DNA of 9,319 nucleotides, taken from contig JAPPMR010000806.1 of NCBI GenBank assembly GCA_028818995.1, forward strand, positions 1 through 9,319, read 5' to 3'. The notes under the pieces are model-generated. The model ran no database searches, was not told the origin of the DNA, and saw only the letters and a list, made by a program, of their open reading frames with translations. Each line of letters begins with the position of its first letter. Positions within the stretch are counted from its first letter, which is position 1. Source of the DNA: Candidatus Poribacteria bacterium. GTDB lineage: Bacteria; Poribacteria; WGA-4E; WGA-3G. The position numbers and the translations under genes are program-made. Positions 1 through 7,317 of this stretch are shown here, piece after piece.

Positions 1-162
1 GAGGGCTTCCGCAGAGTGCGGCGAGATAGTCCCTCAATCGCTGACGAGTTAGAGCGTTACTTCGCTGAGACTCAGAGACCACCTAAAAGGCAGGGGCCGC
101 CACAAAGACCTGCGCCGCCAAAGCCACCAGAAACAGCACTGCCTCAACCTGAAGCACCATAA
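1..162 (+). CDS. C-terminal end of a truncated protein with a proline-rich tail
   Basis: Frame 1 is open from the first base to a TAA at 160-162, giving 53 residues of a protein whose start lies outside the window. The visible part begins with an arginine-rich stretch, continues through a short acidic segment (ADELERYF) and ends in a Pro/Gln/Lys-rich tail of about 25 residues that looks disordered. The stop codon directly abuts the ATG of the next gene (TAAATG), so the two are very probably co-transcribed and translationally coupled. I do not recognise the family. Given the GspC-like gene further down the operon, a secretion or pilus component is possible, but nothing in these 53 residues proves it. 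Confidence 0.6.
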   Translation, partial: EGFRRVRRDSPSIADELERYFAETQRPPKRQGPPQRPAPPKPPETALPQPEAP

Positions 163-771
163 ATGAAAAAGTGGATAATTTTCATTATCATAGCATTTTT
201 CATCGTTGCTGCTGCGGTATCCTTGTATCTTCCCGCGACCTCGGTGAACGTACCTGATTCCAGTTGCAGCACGCCTGAATTACCTACCGCGGAAAAATTC
301 CAGTGGGTCCAGCATTGGGATCAACTTGACCTCGCCGCAATCCAAAGAGACTATCAACCGTACACCGTAGCGGAAATGCGCGAAATGTGGGAGGCAAAGC
401 TGCTCGCGAAGTATGGTGGTGCTGAAAGACTAAAGCAGGCAATAGGAGAGGCGGATCATGTTTATCCTCAGGATATGTACCTTGCACGTATGCTTGAATT
501 GGGTAGACCTTTTGTTGATTTTTCGGACTATGAAGATGCCCTTACAGATCAACGGATACGTTTGTTTTCTACGTGGGTATATTGGAATACCATGCGTGTT
601 GCAGAAAGGTCAACATATCTTGAACAGCGCGGGTTGCTCCCGGGGACAGCATGGGAGACGTACGAGGAAATGCTGCTAAAGAATGACGTTGTGGACAGTA
701 TCAATTTTTGGCGTTCAAAAGAACTTGATCCTTACATAAAGGGGACAACCGAAGTGTTGAGGCATAAATGA
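163..771 (+). CDS. Membrane-anchored protein of unknown function in the STT3 operon
   Basis: A 202-residue protein of unrecognised family. Residues about 4-23 form one strongly hydrophobic segment after a Lys-Lys start, so it is either a signal anchor or an uncleaved signal peptide. The rest (about 30-202) is soluble, rich in Trp, Tyr and charged residues, and probably faces the periplasm. The ATG follows the previous stop immediately with only a weak purine tract (GAAG) upstream, which fits translational coupling. Its own stop overlaps the STT3 start in an ATGA junction (768-771). The tight packing suggests a shared role with the oligosaccharyltransferase or the GspC-like protein, for example as an accessory periplasmic subunit. 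That is inferred from position only; no catalytic motif was seen. Confidence 0.8.
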   Translation: MKKWIIFIIIAFFIVAAAVSLYLPATSVNVPDSSCSTPELPTAEKFQWVQHWDQLDLAAIQRDYQPYTVAEMREMWEAKLLAKYGGAERLKQAIGEADHVYPQDMYLARMLELGRPFVDFSDYEDALTDQRIRLFSTWVYWNTMRVAERSTYLEQRGLLPGTAWETYEEMLLKNDVVDSINFWRSKELDPYIKGTTEVLRHK

Positions 772-3302
772 AACCGAACACTATCGTAAAGCACGTCGGG
801 GCCGCTGCACTGCTCCTAATTCTTCTATTTGTGGGTGCGCGGATACGTGGACAAGGTCTCTCCAACATTCCCACCGGTCAGTTTGCTTCTAACGACGCGC
901 TTCTCTTTTACGCGCAAGCGAGGACGATTGTCAAGGATGGAACTTTACCAAAAGTTGATATGCATCGTTGGGTGCCGCTCGGTAGAGATTTAAGAGAGAC
1001 ACTGCAGGGTTACCCTTACGCTATTGCTTACGCATCCAAGTTAATAAGGATATTCTCTCCAAACGTTACGGTCTATCAGGTGCAGCTTCTTGCGCCGACT
1101 GCCTGCTTTCTCATCGGCATGGCAGTATTGTGCCTTTTCCTCTATATCCGTTTTGGCTTTGGTGTAGCAGCCATCGCTGGTACGCTTTTGGTTATCATGC
1201 CCGGTAGCATTGAACGGAGTGCCGCAGGGTTCGGCGATAGAGACGGTTGGTGCTGGATGCTCGGCACCCTGGCAGTCACGACCTATCTATGGAAGGAAGA
1301 CATAACAAGCAAATGGACTCGGTCCCTCTGTACAGTCCTGTCAGGTTTATTCGTGTTCCTCGGTGGGTTAAGTTGGGAGGGGTTTGGCGGTTTTGTCCTC
1401 GCAATTGTAGTAGTGGAACTCTGGCGTTTTCTTACAACGGATGCTGAGGAACGTTTATGGGAGTATGTGTTGTGGGTACTAATGTTTGTTCCGTTACTCT
1501 ACCTTGTTTCACCCGCCTATCACCGTGGGGGAGGTTTTACCAGCCATGTAGCAGCATTTCTACTTTTTCCACCCCTCGTTATGCTGTTGCTTCGTACGTT
1601 TCGGTATTTTCTCACTCGCGGACAGCATTCAGTTTCTAAATTTGTTGAAGAGCAGATCTCCGCACGTGCTGTCTCACTCGTTTTTTGTGCCGTGTGTCTT
1701 TTCATCGGCATCGCCTATCTTGCACTTCAACGTGAAACGTTTGTGCAAAGCATTGTGCCTTTCAGCGGTGCCGCTGTGATGAAGGACGTGGGCGAACTAA
1801 AATCACCACATGATATTTTCTGGTACGGTCGTTATGGGCATGTAATGCTTATTGCAAGTCTTTGTCTCATTGTGGGTTGCATCAGGATCTGGGGTGCGAA
1901 AGCACTTATCCTCGCTTTCACGGTTTCACTGTTCACGGCTGCAACCTTTTTGCGGCAGTATTTATACTATACGTTGTCCCCTGTCATCTGTGAATATCTT
2001 TTTTATAGTGCAGTAGTGTTCACACCGATTGCTGCGTTAGGTGTAGCAGCACTTCGTCCTGAACCGGTCAAACATGAATATATCTATGTCGCTTTTGGAT
2101 TTTGGCTGCTCCTCTGGCTTGGGCTTTCACGCGATGCGCTCCGCTACGATTTCTTTATCGGCGTGCCGCTCGCGTGCTTTGCAGCTATTGGTATCCAATT
2201 CGGCACAACGCGGATCAGTCAACACATCGCAAAATTCAGAAAAGAGAAAAGCATGCAAGAAAACATCGTGCAAGCGAATTCCAAAGAAGAAGGAAAGGGT
2301 GAGAGAAAACATCAGGTGACTCAGCTGCCAATCTTTACACTACAAGGATGGACAAAGGCAGGCATAACGTTTGTGTGTGTCGCTCTCATTCTATTTTGGG
2401 AACCACCTGGCGATAAACCGCTTCCAGGGCTTGCGCAAAGAGGATACGCAACGCAGATAGCACCCGAGCATGTATTCCCCGGTAAAAATACCCCTATGGC
2501 AAACGCGTGTCAATGGCTTAGTGAACATCTCCCAACAGATAAAGTCATTGCGGCACCATGGAGTTACGGGCACATGCTAAATGTTCTTGGCAGTGTCAAA
2601 ACCGTTATTGATCCAGACCATTTCATTATGCATTGGATAGACCTCTATGAAAAACATGTTTCTGCTGCAACATCGGAACATGAAGCATTAGAATTTCTCA
2701 AAACACACCACGTGACTCACCTGCTCCTCAGCGAAAATGATGTATTTTATATTGCATCGCAACGGACACACGTTGATGAACAGCCTGATCATCCGCTTTA
2801 TATGGTGCCGCTTGTGCCTCGCGCACCCATCGGCAGCGCACACTATCACATGGTGCCAGCACACAAAAACACGCCTATTAACTTTGTTGAGATTGATTTT
2901 CATCACAAACCTGCTACTGTCACTGCCCGCCTCAAAAACGGCAAAACGGTTAAACTGCCGTATATCAAGTCCGATGGCAGCGTCCAATCACCTCATACTG
3001 AACCTGACCACCAAACGGAACATGACCACACAGAAGAATCCGACAACAAAAACGGTGGCATCCTCCATCTATTTGACTCAAAAACGCAGCGGGAGGTTGT
3101 CCACTACCTCTCGCCACACAGTTGGAACAGTCTTGCAGTCAAATTATTTTTTCGAGATGAACACAGTAAAGCGTTCGTTCATGTTTATCCTGAACAAAAG
3201 ACCGCATCCGCTAAAGTCAAAATCTGGAAGATTCATTACCCGCCTGACATAGAAGAAAATTCGAAATATCTTGCAAAATCCCCGAAGAAGAAAGAGAAAT
3301 GA
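768..3302 (+). CDS. STT3/AglB/PglB-family oligosaccharyltransferase (membrane)
   Basis: Members of this family transfer a lipid-linked glycan to asparagine on the outer face of the cytoplasmic membrane. Here 844 residues comprise a multi-pass N-terminal half (to about 555) and a soluble C-terminal domain. Visible STT3 landmarks are: the first-loop acidic motif with D43 (SND-ALLFYAQ), followed by GYP near 81-83; the second DxD-type motif GDRD at 156-159 (D157, D159); a TIxE-like site VGELKSP with E343; and RYDFF at 459-463 with the conserved Arg region. The C-terminal signature WWDYG is altered to PWSYG at 597-601, losing the first Trp and the Asp that in PglB contacts the +2 Ser/Thr of the sequon. 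Residues about 475-517 form a charged linker and about 731-757 a His/Asp/Glu-rich insertion. A GAGG at 759-762 precedes the ATG by 5 nt. The start overlaps the previous stop and the stop overlaps the next start (ATGA both times). Family is confident; substrate and sequon are unknown. Confidence 0.88.
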   Translation: MKPNTIVKHVGAAALLLILLFVGARIRGQGLSNIPTGQFASNDALLFYAQARTIVKDGTLPKVDMHRWVPLGRDLRETLQGYPYAIAYASKLIRIFSPNVTVYQVQLLAPTACFLIGMAVLCLFLYIRFGFGVAAIAGTLLVIMPGSIERSAAGFGDRDGWCWMLGTLAVTTYLWKEDITSKWTRSLCTVLSGLFVFLGGLSWEGFGGFVLAIVVVELWRFLTTDAEERLWEYVLWVLMFVPLLYLVSPAYHRGGGFTSHVAAFLLFPPLVMLLLRTFRYFLTRGQHSVSKFVEEQISARAVSLVFCAVCLFIGIAYLALQRETFVQSIVPFSGAAVMKDVGELKSPHDIFWYGRYGHVMLIASLCLIVGCIRIWGAKALILAFTVSLFTAATFLRQYLYYTLSPVICEYLFYSAVVFTPIAALGVAALRPEPVKHEYIYVAFGFWLLLWLGLSRDALRYDFFIGVPLACFAAIGIQFGTTRISQHIAKFRKEKSMQENIVQANSKEEGKGERKHQVTQLPIFTLQGWTKAGITFVCVALILFWEPPGDKPLPGLAQRGYATQIAPEHVFPGKNTPMANACQWLSEHLPTDKVIAAPWSYGHMLNVLGSVKTVIDPDHFIMHWIDLYEKHVSAATSEHEALEFLKTHHVTHLLLSENDVFYIASQRTHVDEQPDHPLYMVPLVPRAPIGSAHYHMVPAHKNTPINFVEIDFHHKPATVTARLKNGKTVKLPYIKSDGSVQSPHTEPDHQTEHDHTEESDNKNGGILHLFDSKTQREVVHYLSPHSWNSLAVKLFFRDEHSKAFVHVYPEQKTASAKVKIWKIHYPPDIEENSKYLAKSPKKKEK

Positions 3303-3814
3303 TACACATTTTGAAACGCGTCTGTATCTTCGGCATTGCAGTTCTCTGTTGTCTTGCACTCACGCATGCAACGTTGCACCGTTTTCAGAAGCCGATTCCT
3401 AAAAAAGTGTATATAGCACCCAAAATTGAACACAAAAAGTCTGTCCGAAGAAATGAAAAATTGTACGCACACCTTAAACCGAAACCTGTTGACCATGAGG
3501 CACTCTTTCTTCAGACAATTATTGAAAATAACCTTTTTGCACCGCTCGGATATAAACCGAAAAAACCTACTCCCACCTATCGTCTTATCGGCACTAAAAT
3601 TCCGATAGGCAGAGAAATAGAAGCGACTGCTATCTTACAGGAGACAACGCAAAATGCAACCATCCGTATTGTCTCCATCGGTACGAAACTCGGTGAGGAC
3701 ACTGTTGTCGCGGACATCCAACCGAAACATGTGATCCTCAAAAAAGGGAAGCTGCGGACATCTCTTCGGCTTATCACAACCCAGTTCCTAAAACCATCCC
3801 GAACACGTAGATAG
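3299..3814 (+). CDS. GspC/PilP-like periplasmic protein with one membrane anchor
   Basis: A 171-residue protein with one N-terminal hydrophobic segment (about 5-24), a Lys/Pro-rich linker (about 31-65) and a small beta-rich domain (about 70-158). That domain reads like the homology region of type II secretion GspC or type IV pilus PilP: NNLFAPLG at 77-84, YRLIGTK at 94-100, then an alternating-hydrophobic stretch with GTKLGED, and VILKKGKLRTSLRL at 145-158. In those systems this domain links the inner-membrane platform to the secretin. No PDZ domain follows, so it is shorter than a typical GspC. It overlaps the STT3 stop codon (ATGA), and purine-rich sequence inside the end of STT3 can serve as its ribosome site. 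It is the last gene of the operon; a 133-bp gap follows. GspC against PilP cannot be decided by eye. Confidence 0.68.
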   Translation: MIHILKRVCIFGIAVLCCLALTHATLHRFQKPIPKKVYIAPKIEHKKSVRRNEKLYAHLKPKPVDHEALFLQTIIENNLFAPLGYKPKKPTPTYRLIGTKIPIGREIEATAILQETTQNATIRIVSIGTKLGEDTVVADIQPKHVILKKGKLRTSLRLITTQFLKPSRTRR

Positions 3815-3871
3815 TGCTAAGTATAGGTTCTCCACAACCACATTTTACTATAACCGAATTCCAAATATCGT

Positions 3872-3900
3872 TTGAATACCTTATCCGATTATGATAAAAT
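3872..3900 (+). promoter_or_regulatory. Candidate sigma-70-type promoter for the M32 peptidase gene
   Basis: TTGAAT at 3872-3877 and TAAAAT at 3895-3900 are separated by exactly 17 bases. They match the TTGACA and TATAAT consensus at 4 and 5 of 6 positions. The site lies in an AT-rich intergenic gap and would start transcription about 40 bases before the TTG start codon. The housekeeping consensus of this organism is unknown, so this is a pattern match only. Confidence 0.42.
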
Positions 3901-3934
3901 GTAGTTTATAGCATTCCATTCTACCATTATTTTT

Positions 3935-3940
3935 AAGGAG
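3935..3940 (+). promoter_or_regulatory. Ribosome binding site that supports the TTG start
   Basis: AAGGAG sits 7 bases before the TTG at 3948. No in-frame ATG is as well placed, and the protein from TTG begins where M32 carboxypeptidases usually begin. This decides the start codon choice. Confidence 0.75.
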
Positions 3941-3947
3941 AATCACA

Positions 3948-5456
3948 TTGCAATCCAAATTCCAAGAACTTAAAACTCGTCTGATTGAAGTAAATGATAT
4001 ACAATCCGCATCTGGACTTTTGCACTGGGACCAATCAACTTATATGCCACCTGGTGGCGCTGCAGCACGTGCTCGGCAAACCGCCACACTTAGTCGTCTG
4101 GCACACGAAAAGTTCACGGATCCTGCCATCGGAAAACTACTTGATACGCTAATACCTTATGGAGAGAGCCTCGGTTACGATTCCGACGAGGCAGGTTTGC
4201 TTCGTGTCACCAGAAGAAAATATGAACGTGCGATAAAAATTCCAGCAGAATTCATGGCAGAGGTCACAACCCACACATCAGAATCATATCAAGTTTGGAC
4301 AGAGGCACGTCCTGCGAATGATTTTGAGAGGGTGCGTCCTTATCTTGAAAAAACGCTTACGTATAGCCGTCAATCCGCCAATTTCTTCCCAGGATACGAT
4401 CATATCGCTGATCCACTGATTGAACCGAGAGATTACGGTATGAAGGCAGCAGATGTCAGACGCGTTTTTGGTGAGCTGCGTAAAGAACTTGTCCCAATTG
4501 CATCAGCTATCACATCACAAAATCCTGCCGATGATTCATGTCTGCATAAACATTATCCAGAAGCGAAACAGTTGGAATTCGGGATGGAAGTTGCCAAAAA
4601 GTTCGGCTATGACCTCAATCGTGGACGGCAAGATAAAACACACCATCCGTTTATGACAAAGTTTTCGTTGGGAGACGTTCGGATTACGACCCGCTCGAAA
4701 GAAGACAGTCTGGGTGAAGCGTTGTTCTGCACAATGCATGAAACTGGACATGCTCTTTATGAACAGGGAATTTGTATGGAATTTGAAGGCACACCGCTGG
4801 CACGCGGCACCTCCGCAGGTGTTCATGAGAGCCAGTCACGGCTTTGGGAAAATATCGTTGGACGGAGCAAGGGGTTTTGGAAATGCTTCTATCCACAACT
4901 TCAAAACACCTTCCCTGATCAACTCAATTCTGTCCCTCTTGAGACATTCCATCGGGCAATAAATAAGGTGGAACGTTCGCTCATCCGCACTGAAGCAGAT
5001 GAGGTTACCTACAACCTACACGTGATGTTACGTTTTGATTTTGAATTAGCACTGTTAGAAGGTGAAATGGAAATAAAAGACTTACCTAACGCTTGGCGCG
5101 AACGATTTGAATCAGATTTCGGTATTGTGCCACCAGATGACAAAGACGGTGTTATGCAAGATGTTCACTGGTATTTTGGACTCATCGGTGGTTCATTCCA
5201 AGGATACACATTAGGCAATATCTTGGGAGCGCAATTCTTCTCATCTGCACTTGAAGCACACCCTGAAATCACGACTGAAATTGAAACAGGGGAATTCAAC
5301 ACGCTGCACAATTGGTTGAAAGATAAAGTTTACCAACACGGGTCAAAATACACAGCACCTGAAATTATTGAACGTGCAACGGGTAAACCTATGACGATCG
5401 CGCCTTATATTGACTATCTACGAACAAAGTATGGTGAATTGTACACATTAAATTAA
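3948..5456 (+). CDS. M32 (Taq-type) zinc metallocarboxypeptidase
   Basis: A cytoplasmic zinc-dependent carboxypeptidase that removes C-terminal residues from peptides with broad specificity, probably in peptide recycling. The 502-residue length is normal for the family and there is no signal peptide. All M32 signatures are visible: the N-terminal LLHWDQ region (24-29), HPF (233-235), DVRITT (243-248), the zinc motif HETGH (264-268) with H264, H268 and catalytic E265, HESQSRLWEN (293-302) in which E294 is the expected third zinc ligand, IRTEAD (346-351), and GVMQDVHW (401-408). Nothing is missing, so it should be active. Translation starts at TTG behind a good AAGGAG. It stands alone: a promoter candidate lies upstream and a palindromic repeat lies downstream. 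It has no evident link to the secretion and glycosylation operon before it. Confidence 0.95.
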   Translation: MQSKFQELKTRLIEVNDIQSASGLLHWDQSTYMPPGGAAARARQTATLSRLAHEKFTDPAIGKLLDTLIPYGESLGYDSDEAGLLRVTRRKYERAIKIPAEFMAEVTTHTSESYQVWTEARPANDFERVRPYLEKTLTYSRQSANFFPGYDHIADPLIEPRDYGMKAADVRRVFGELRKELVPIASAITSQNPADDSCLHKHYPEAKQLEFGMEVAKKFGYDLNRGRQDKTHHPFMTKFSLGDVRITTRSKEDSLGEALFCTMHETGHALYEQGICMEFEGTPLARGTSAGVHESQSRLWENIVGRSKGFWKCFYPQLQNTFPDQLNSVPLETFHRAINKVERSLIRTEADEVTYNLHVMLRFDFELALLEGEMEIKDLPNAWRERFESDFGIVPPDDKDGVMQDVHWYFGLIGGSFQGYTLGNILGAQFFSSALEAHPEITTEIETGEFNTLHNWLKDKVYQHGSKYTAPEIIERATGKPMTIAPYIDYLRTKYGELYTLN

Positions 5457-5500
5457 AAATGCGGACAGCTACTATTTTGTGTCCATCCAATTTTCTTGTC

Positions 5501-5584
5501 GTAGGTCGGGTAGAGCGAAGTGAAACCCGACATGTGTGCTGATAAACTAACTTTGTCGGGTTTCGCAAGCTCTACCCGACCTAC
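5501..5584. repeat. Paired REP-like palindromes in inverted orientation
   Basis: Two related units, 5501-5531 and 5555-5584, are inverted copies of one another. The outer 16 bases and the inner 10 bases pair, with a 4-5 base mismatch between them, so the whole can fold as a long imperfect hairpin around a 23-base loop. Each unit is also a small palindrome on its own, with GTCGGGT at one end and ACCCGAC at the other. This double symmetry is typical of REP/BIME-type dispersed elements. It lies between the M32 stop and the lipoprotein gene. A transcript through it would form a strong structure, but there is no T-tract marking it as a classical terminator. Confidence 0.75.
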
Positions 5585-5600
5585 AATATTGTGGTTCCCT

Positions 5601-6113
5601 ATGATAATTCGGCACATTCTGTTTTCCTCTTTTCTTTTTATCTTTCTTTTTGGATGTGGGGCAGTAAAGTTAACTGATATTCCGAAAAGTAGTTCTGCAC
5701 TTCAACTTACAAATAAACAGAAGCAGATAATTCAGCCTAAACTGAAACTTATCCGTGACATTATTGATGATTACGATTTTGAGAGGAGGGAATTGGAGGG
5801 GGATCTGCGGGAATATCGCGCTATCGCAAGTGATAGGAGACTTTACCGCTACGATGGTGGACTAAGCACAGCACAAAGGCAACGGAATCTTACCCAAATT
5901 CGAACCAAAGTGAGGAAATTCCTTTCACAAAGAAGTACATCGCTGAAAGAAATCGAAAAGCTCCTACGAGAAATTCACGCTGAACTTACCGCTGAGCAAA
6001 GAGTTACTTTCAATGAGTTGAAAATGCCTGAATTAGAGATACCACGTTCGTTAAGACGGGACCCGCATGCTGAGCTACGACGTATTCCAAGGCACTTGAT
6101 AGGCGTGCATTAA
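5601..6113 (+). CDS. Small lipoprotein with LTxxQ motifs, CpxP/Spy-like
   Basis: From the ATG at 5601 the protein is 170 residues. It opens with a lipoprotein signal: positively charged Arg4, a Phe/Leu-rich core and the lipobox LFGC at 16-19, making C19 the likely lipidated residue. The mature part is strongly helical and charged. It carries LTNKQ at 36-40, LSTAQ at 88-92 and LTAEQ at 129-133. The LTxxQ pattern is the hallmark of the CpxP/Spy family of periplasmic stress chaperones or sensors, so a periplasmic envelope role is plausible. A longer reading from an ATG at 5520 would add 27 residues translated from the palindromic repeat and bury the signal peptide, so it was rejected. No clear ribosome site precedes 5601, so translation may be weak or use another signal. 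The gene converges on the nucleoside hydrolase. Confidence 0.72.
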   Translation: MIIRHILFSSFLFIFLFGCGAVKLTDIPKSSSALQLTNKQKQIIQPKLKLIRDIIDDYDFERRELEGDLREYRAIASDRRLYRYDGGLSTAQRQRNLTQIRTKVRKFLSQRSTSLKEIEKLLREIHAELTAEQRVTFNELKMPELEIPRSLRRDPHAELRRIPRHLIGVH

Positions 6114-6122
6114 CGCCCTCTG

Positions 6123-6149
6123 GTAGATGCGTTTTGAAAACGCATCTAC
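6123..6149. terminator. 27-nt palindrome between convergent genes, possible bidirectional terminator
   Basis: Thirteen bases on each side of a central G at 6136 are perfect reverse complements. As RNA it would form a 12-bp stem with a 3-base TGA loop on either strand. It lies in the 65-bp gap between two convergent stop codons, the expected place for a shared terminator. A run of T does not follow on either strand, so it could equally be a dispersed palindromic repeat. Confidence 0.5.
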
Positions 6150-6178
6150 TTCTATGAAATAAATAACGGTTTAAAACT

Positions 6179-7144
6179 TTAAGAAAAAATTCGTTGAAAA
6201 AAATGGTCTAAAAACGCATCCGCATCAACTTGGACATAGACACTTGCATTAGGTACTGAAATTTGCCGTTCACGCCGCAGGTCAGCGACCGTCATACCGC
6301 TTGTCAGATTACCTTCAGTTTCAACTTGTACATACGCTTCAACACTTTCAAAATAGTTCGGATGTGTTAACATACCGATGGGTAATGCATCGTGGATGTG
6401 TAATCCGTAGAAACCTACGTGTTCACGGTAAAATTCCATACATGCTTGTGTTGATTCTTTCAAAAAACTGGAAATTTTATCGGATCGCCCTTCAATTTCG
6501 GCATCAAGTCGTTCTCCCGTTAAGGCTACTTGATGTGTTACATCCAAGGGGGCGATGTGAACAGGAATCTCAGAATTGAAAACTTCATGCGCTGCATGCG
6601 GGTCTACAAAGACGTTGAATTCTGCATTTGTGGTAACATTGCCATATTCGCTAAAGACACCACCCATCAAAACAATGCGATGGAGTTTCCGCATCCGTTC
6701 TACATCTTTTTGGATTGCCTTTGAAATATTTGTTAAGGGACCCAAGGCGACAACAACCAATTCATCCGGATAACAGTCTATCATTTCAAATATCAAGTCA
6801 ACACCAGAGAGTGTTGAAATATCACAGTTTGCTAACGGATAACGCGGACTTCCATCGGGGTTGCGCAGCTTACTGATATTGCCCAATCCATCTGCACCGT
6901 GCACATGTTCTGCCTTCACAAGTGGTTTTACAAGCGGTTGTGCCTCACCTTGTGCAATAATAGGAAATTTAGATAATTCAAGGACACCTAAAATCACCAA
7001 CAAATTCTGCGTTGCCTGTTCAACGTGAACATTTCCACTGACGGTTGTTATTGCTTCCACTCTTAATTCTGGTGATTTCATCGAGAGAAGGATTGCCAAC
7101 GCGTCGTCTACACCTGGGTCTGTATCTATTAGAATTCTATGCAT
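6179..7144 (-). CDS. Inosine/uridine-preferring-type nucleoside hydrolase
   Basis: This family hydrolyses the N-glycosidic bond of ribonucleosides to give ribose and a free base, in nucleoside salvage. The 321-residue protein has no signal peptide and is of normal family length. The calcium-binding N-terminal motif DTDPGVDD spans 7-14, with D9, D13 and D14 equivalent to the metal-binding aspartates of the Crithidia enzyme. Further landmarks are HGADGLGN (82-89), VALGPLTN (132-139), the substrate-binding NAEFN (173-177) followed by VFVDPHAA, and HIHDAL around 249-254 with the metal-ligand D252 beside H251. All expected active-site residues are present. Base specificity cannot be read from the sequence. 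It is transcribed alone on the minus strand, with its own promoter candidate at 7185-7213. The ribosome site is weak (GGAATGA upstream of ATG). Confidence 0.93.
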   Translation of the reverse strand: MHRILIDTDPGVDDALAILLSMKSPELRVEAITTVSGNVHVEQATQNLLVILGVLELSKFPIIAQGEAQPLVKPLVKAEHVHGADGLGNISKLRNPDGSPRYPLANCDISTLSGVDLIFEMIDCYPDELVVVALGPLTNISKAIQKDVERMRKLHRIVLMGGVFSEYGNVTTNAEFNVFVDPHAAHEVFNSEIPVHIAPLDVTHQVALTGERLDAEIEGRSDKISSFLKESTQACMEFYREHVGFYGLHIHDALPIGMLTHPNYFESVEAYVQVETEGNLTSGMTVADLRRERQISVPNASVYVQVDADAFLDHFFQRIFS

Positions 7145-7184
7145 TGTTTCATTCCATCTTTTAATATGCTAAAAAGTCTACACC

Positions 7185-7213
7185 ATTTTACACCTAAAAA
7201 AGGTATTTGTCCA
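7185..7213 (-). promoter_or_regulatory. Candidate sigma-70-type promoter for the nucleoside hydrolase
   Basis: On the minus strand TGGACA (7213-7208) and TAAAAT (7190-7185) are 17 bases apart and match the -35 and -10 consensus at 5 of 6 positions each. Transcription would begin near 7178, about 34 bases before the start codon. It is the best-matching promoter in the window, though the organism's own consensus is unknown. Confidence 0.5.
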
Positions 7214-7240
7214 ATTTTCCGTTTTATTCTATCTGAATCG

Positions 7241-7310
7241 CGGATTTTCACGGATTACACCAAATCAACGGTATGAATGCCATTTAGACATTCCCCGGAT
7301 TACGCGGATT
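7241..7310. repeat. CGGATT short repeats in two pairs
   Basis: CGGATT occurs at 7241, 7251, 7296 and 7305, as two pairs with 10- and 9-base periods separated by about 40 bases. The surrounding sequence (CGCGGATT, CGGATTACAC, CGGATTACGCGGATT) looks like remnants of one dispersed short tandem repeat. It lies in the divergent gap upstream of both neighbouring genes. No protein-coding signal was seen. Confidence 0.6.
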
Positions 7311-7317
7311 AGAAGAT

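Noticed and set aside
596..601. STT3 as a pseudogene because its WWDYG motif is degenerate (residue positions 597-601 of the protein)
   Set aside because: The frame is intact over 844 codons and all membrane-domain acidic residues are kept, which argues for functional divergence instead of decay.
2737..3252. 171-codon open frame inside the STT3 gene on the same strand
   Set aside because: It lies wholly in another frame of the STT3 C-terminal domain, has no ribosome site and encodes a low-complexity basic sequence without recognisable motifs, so it is a shadow.
5463..5484. GGACA...TGTCC hairpin after the M32 gene as a terminator
   Set aside because: Only 5 base pairs with a 12-base loop and a poor T-tract; too weak to call.
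5520..5600. N-terminal extension of the lipoprotein gene from the ATG at 5520
   Set aside because: It is translated from the palindromic repeat, and would place a signal peptide and lipobox in the middle of the protein; 5601 is the sensible start.
7241..7310. CGGATT repeats as a CRISPR array
   Set aside because: The repeat unit is only about 6-10 bases, there are no uniform spacers, and no cas gene is present.
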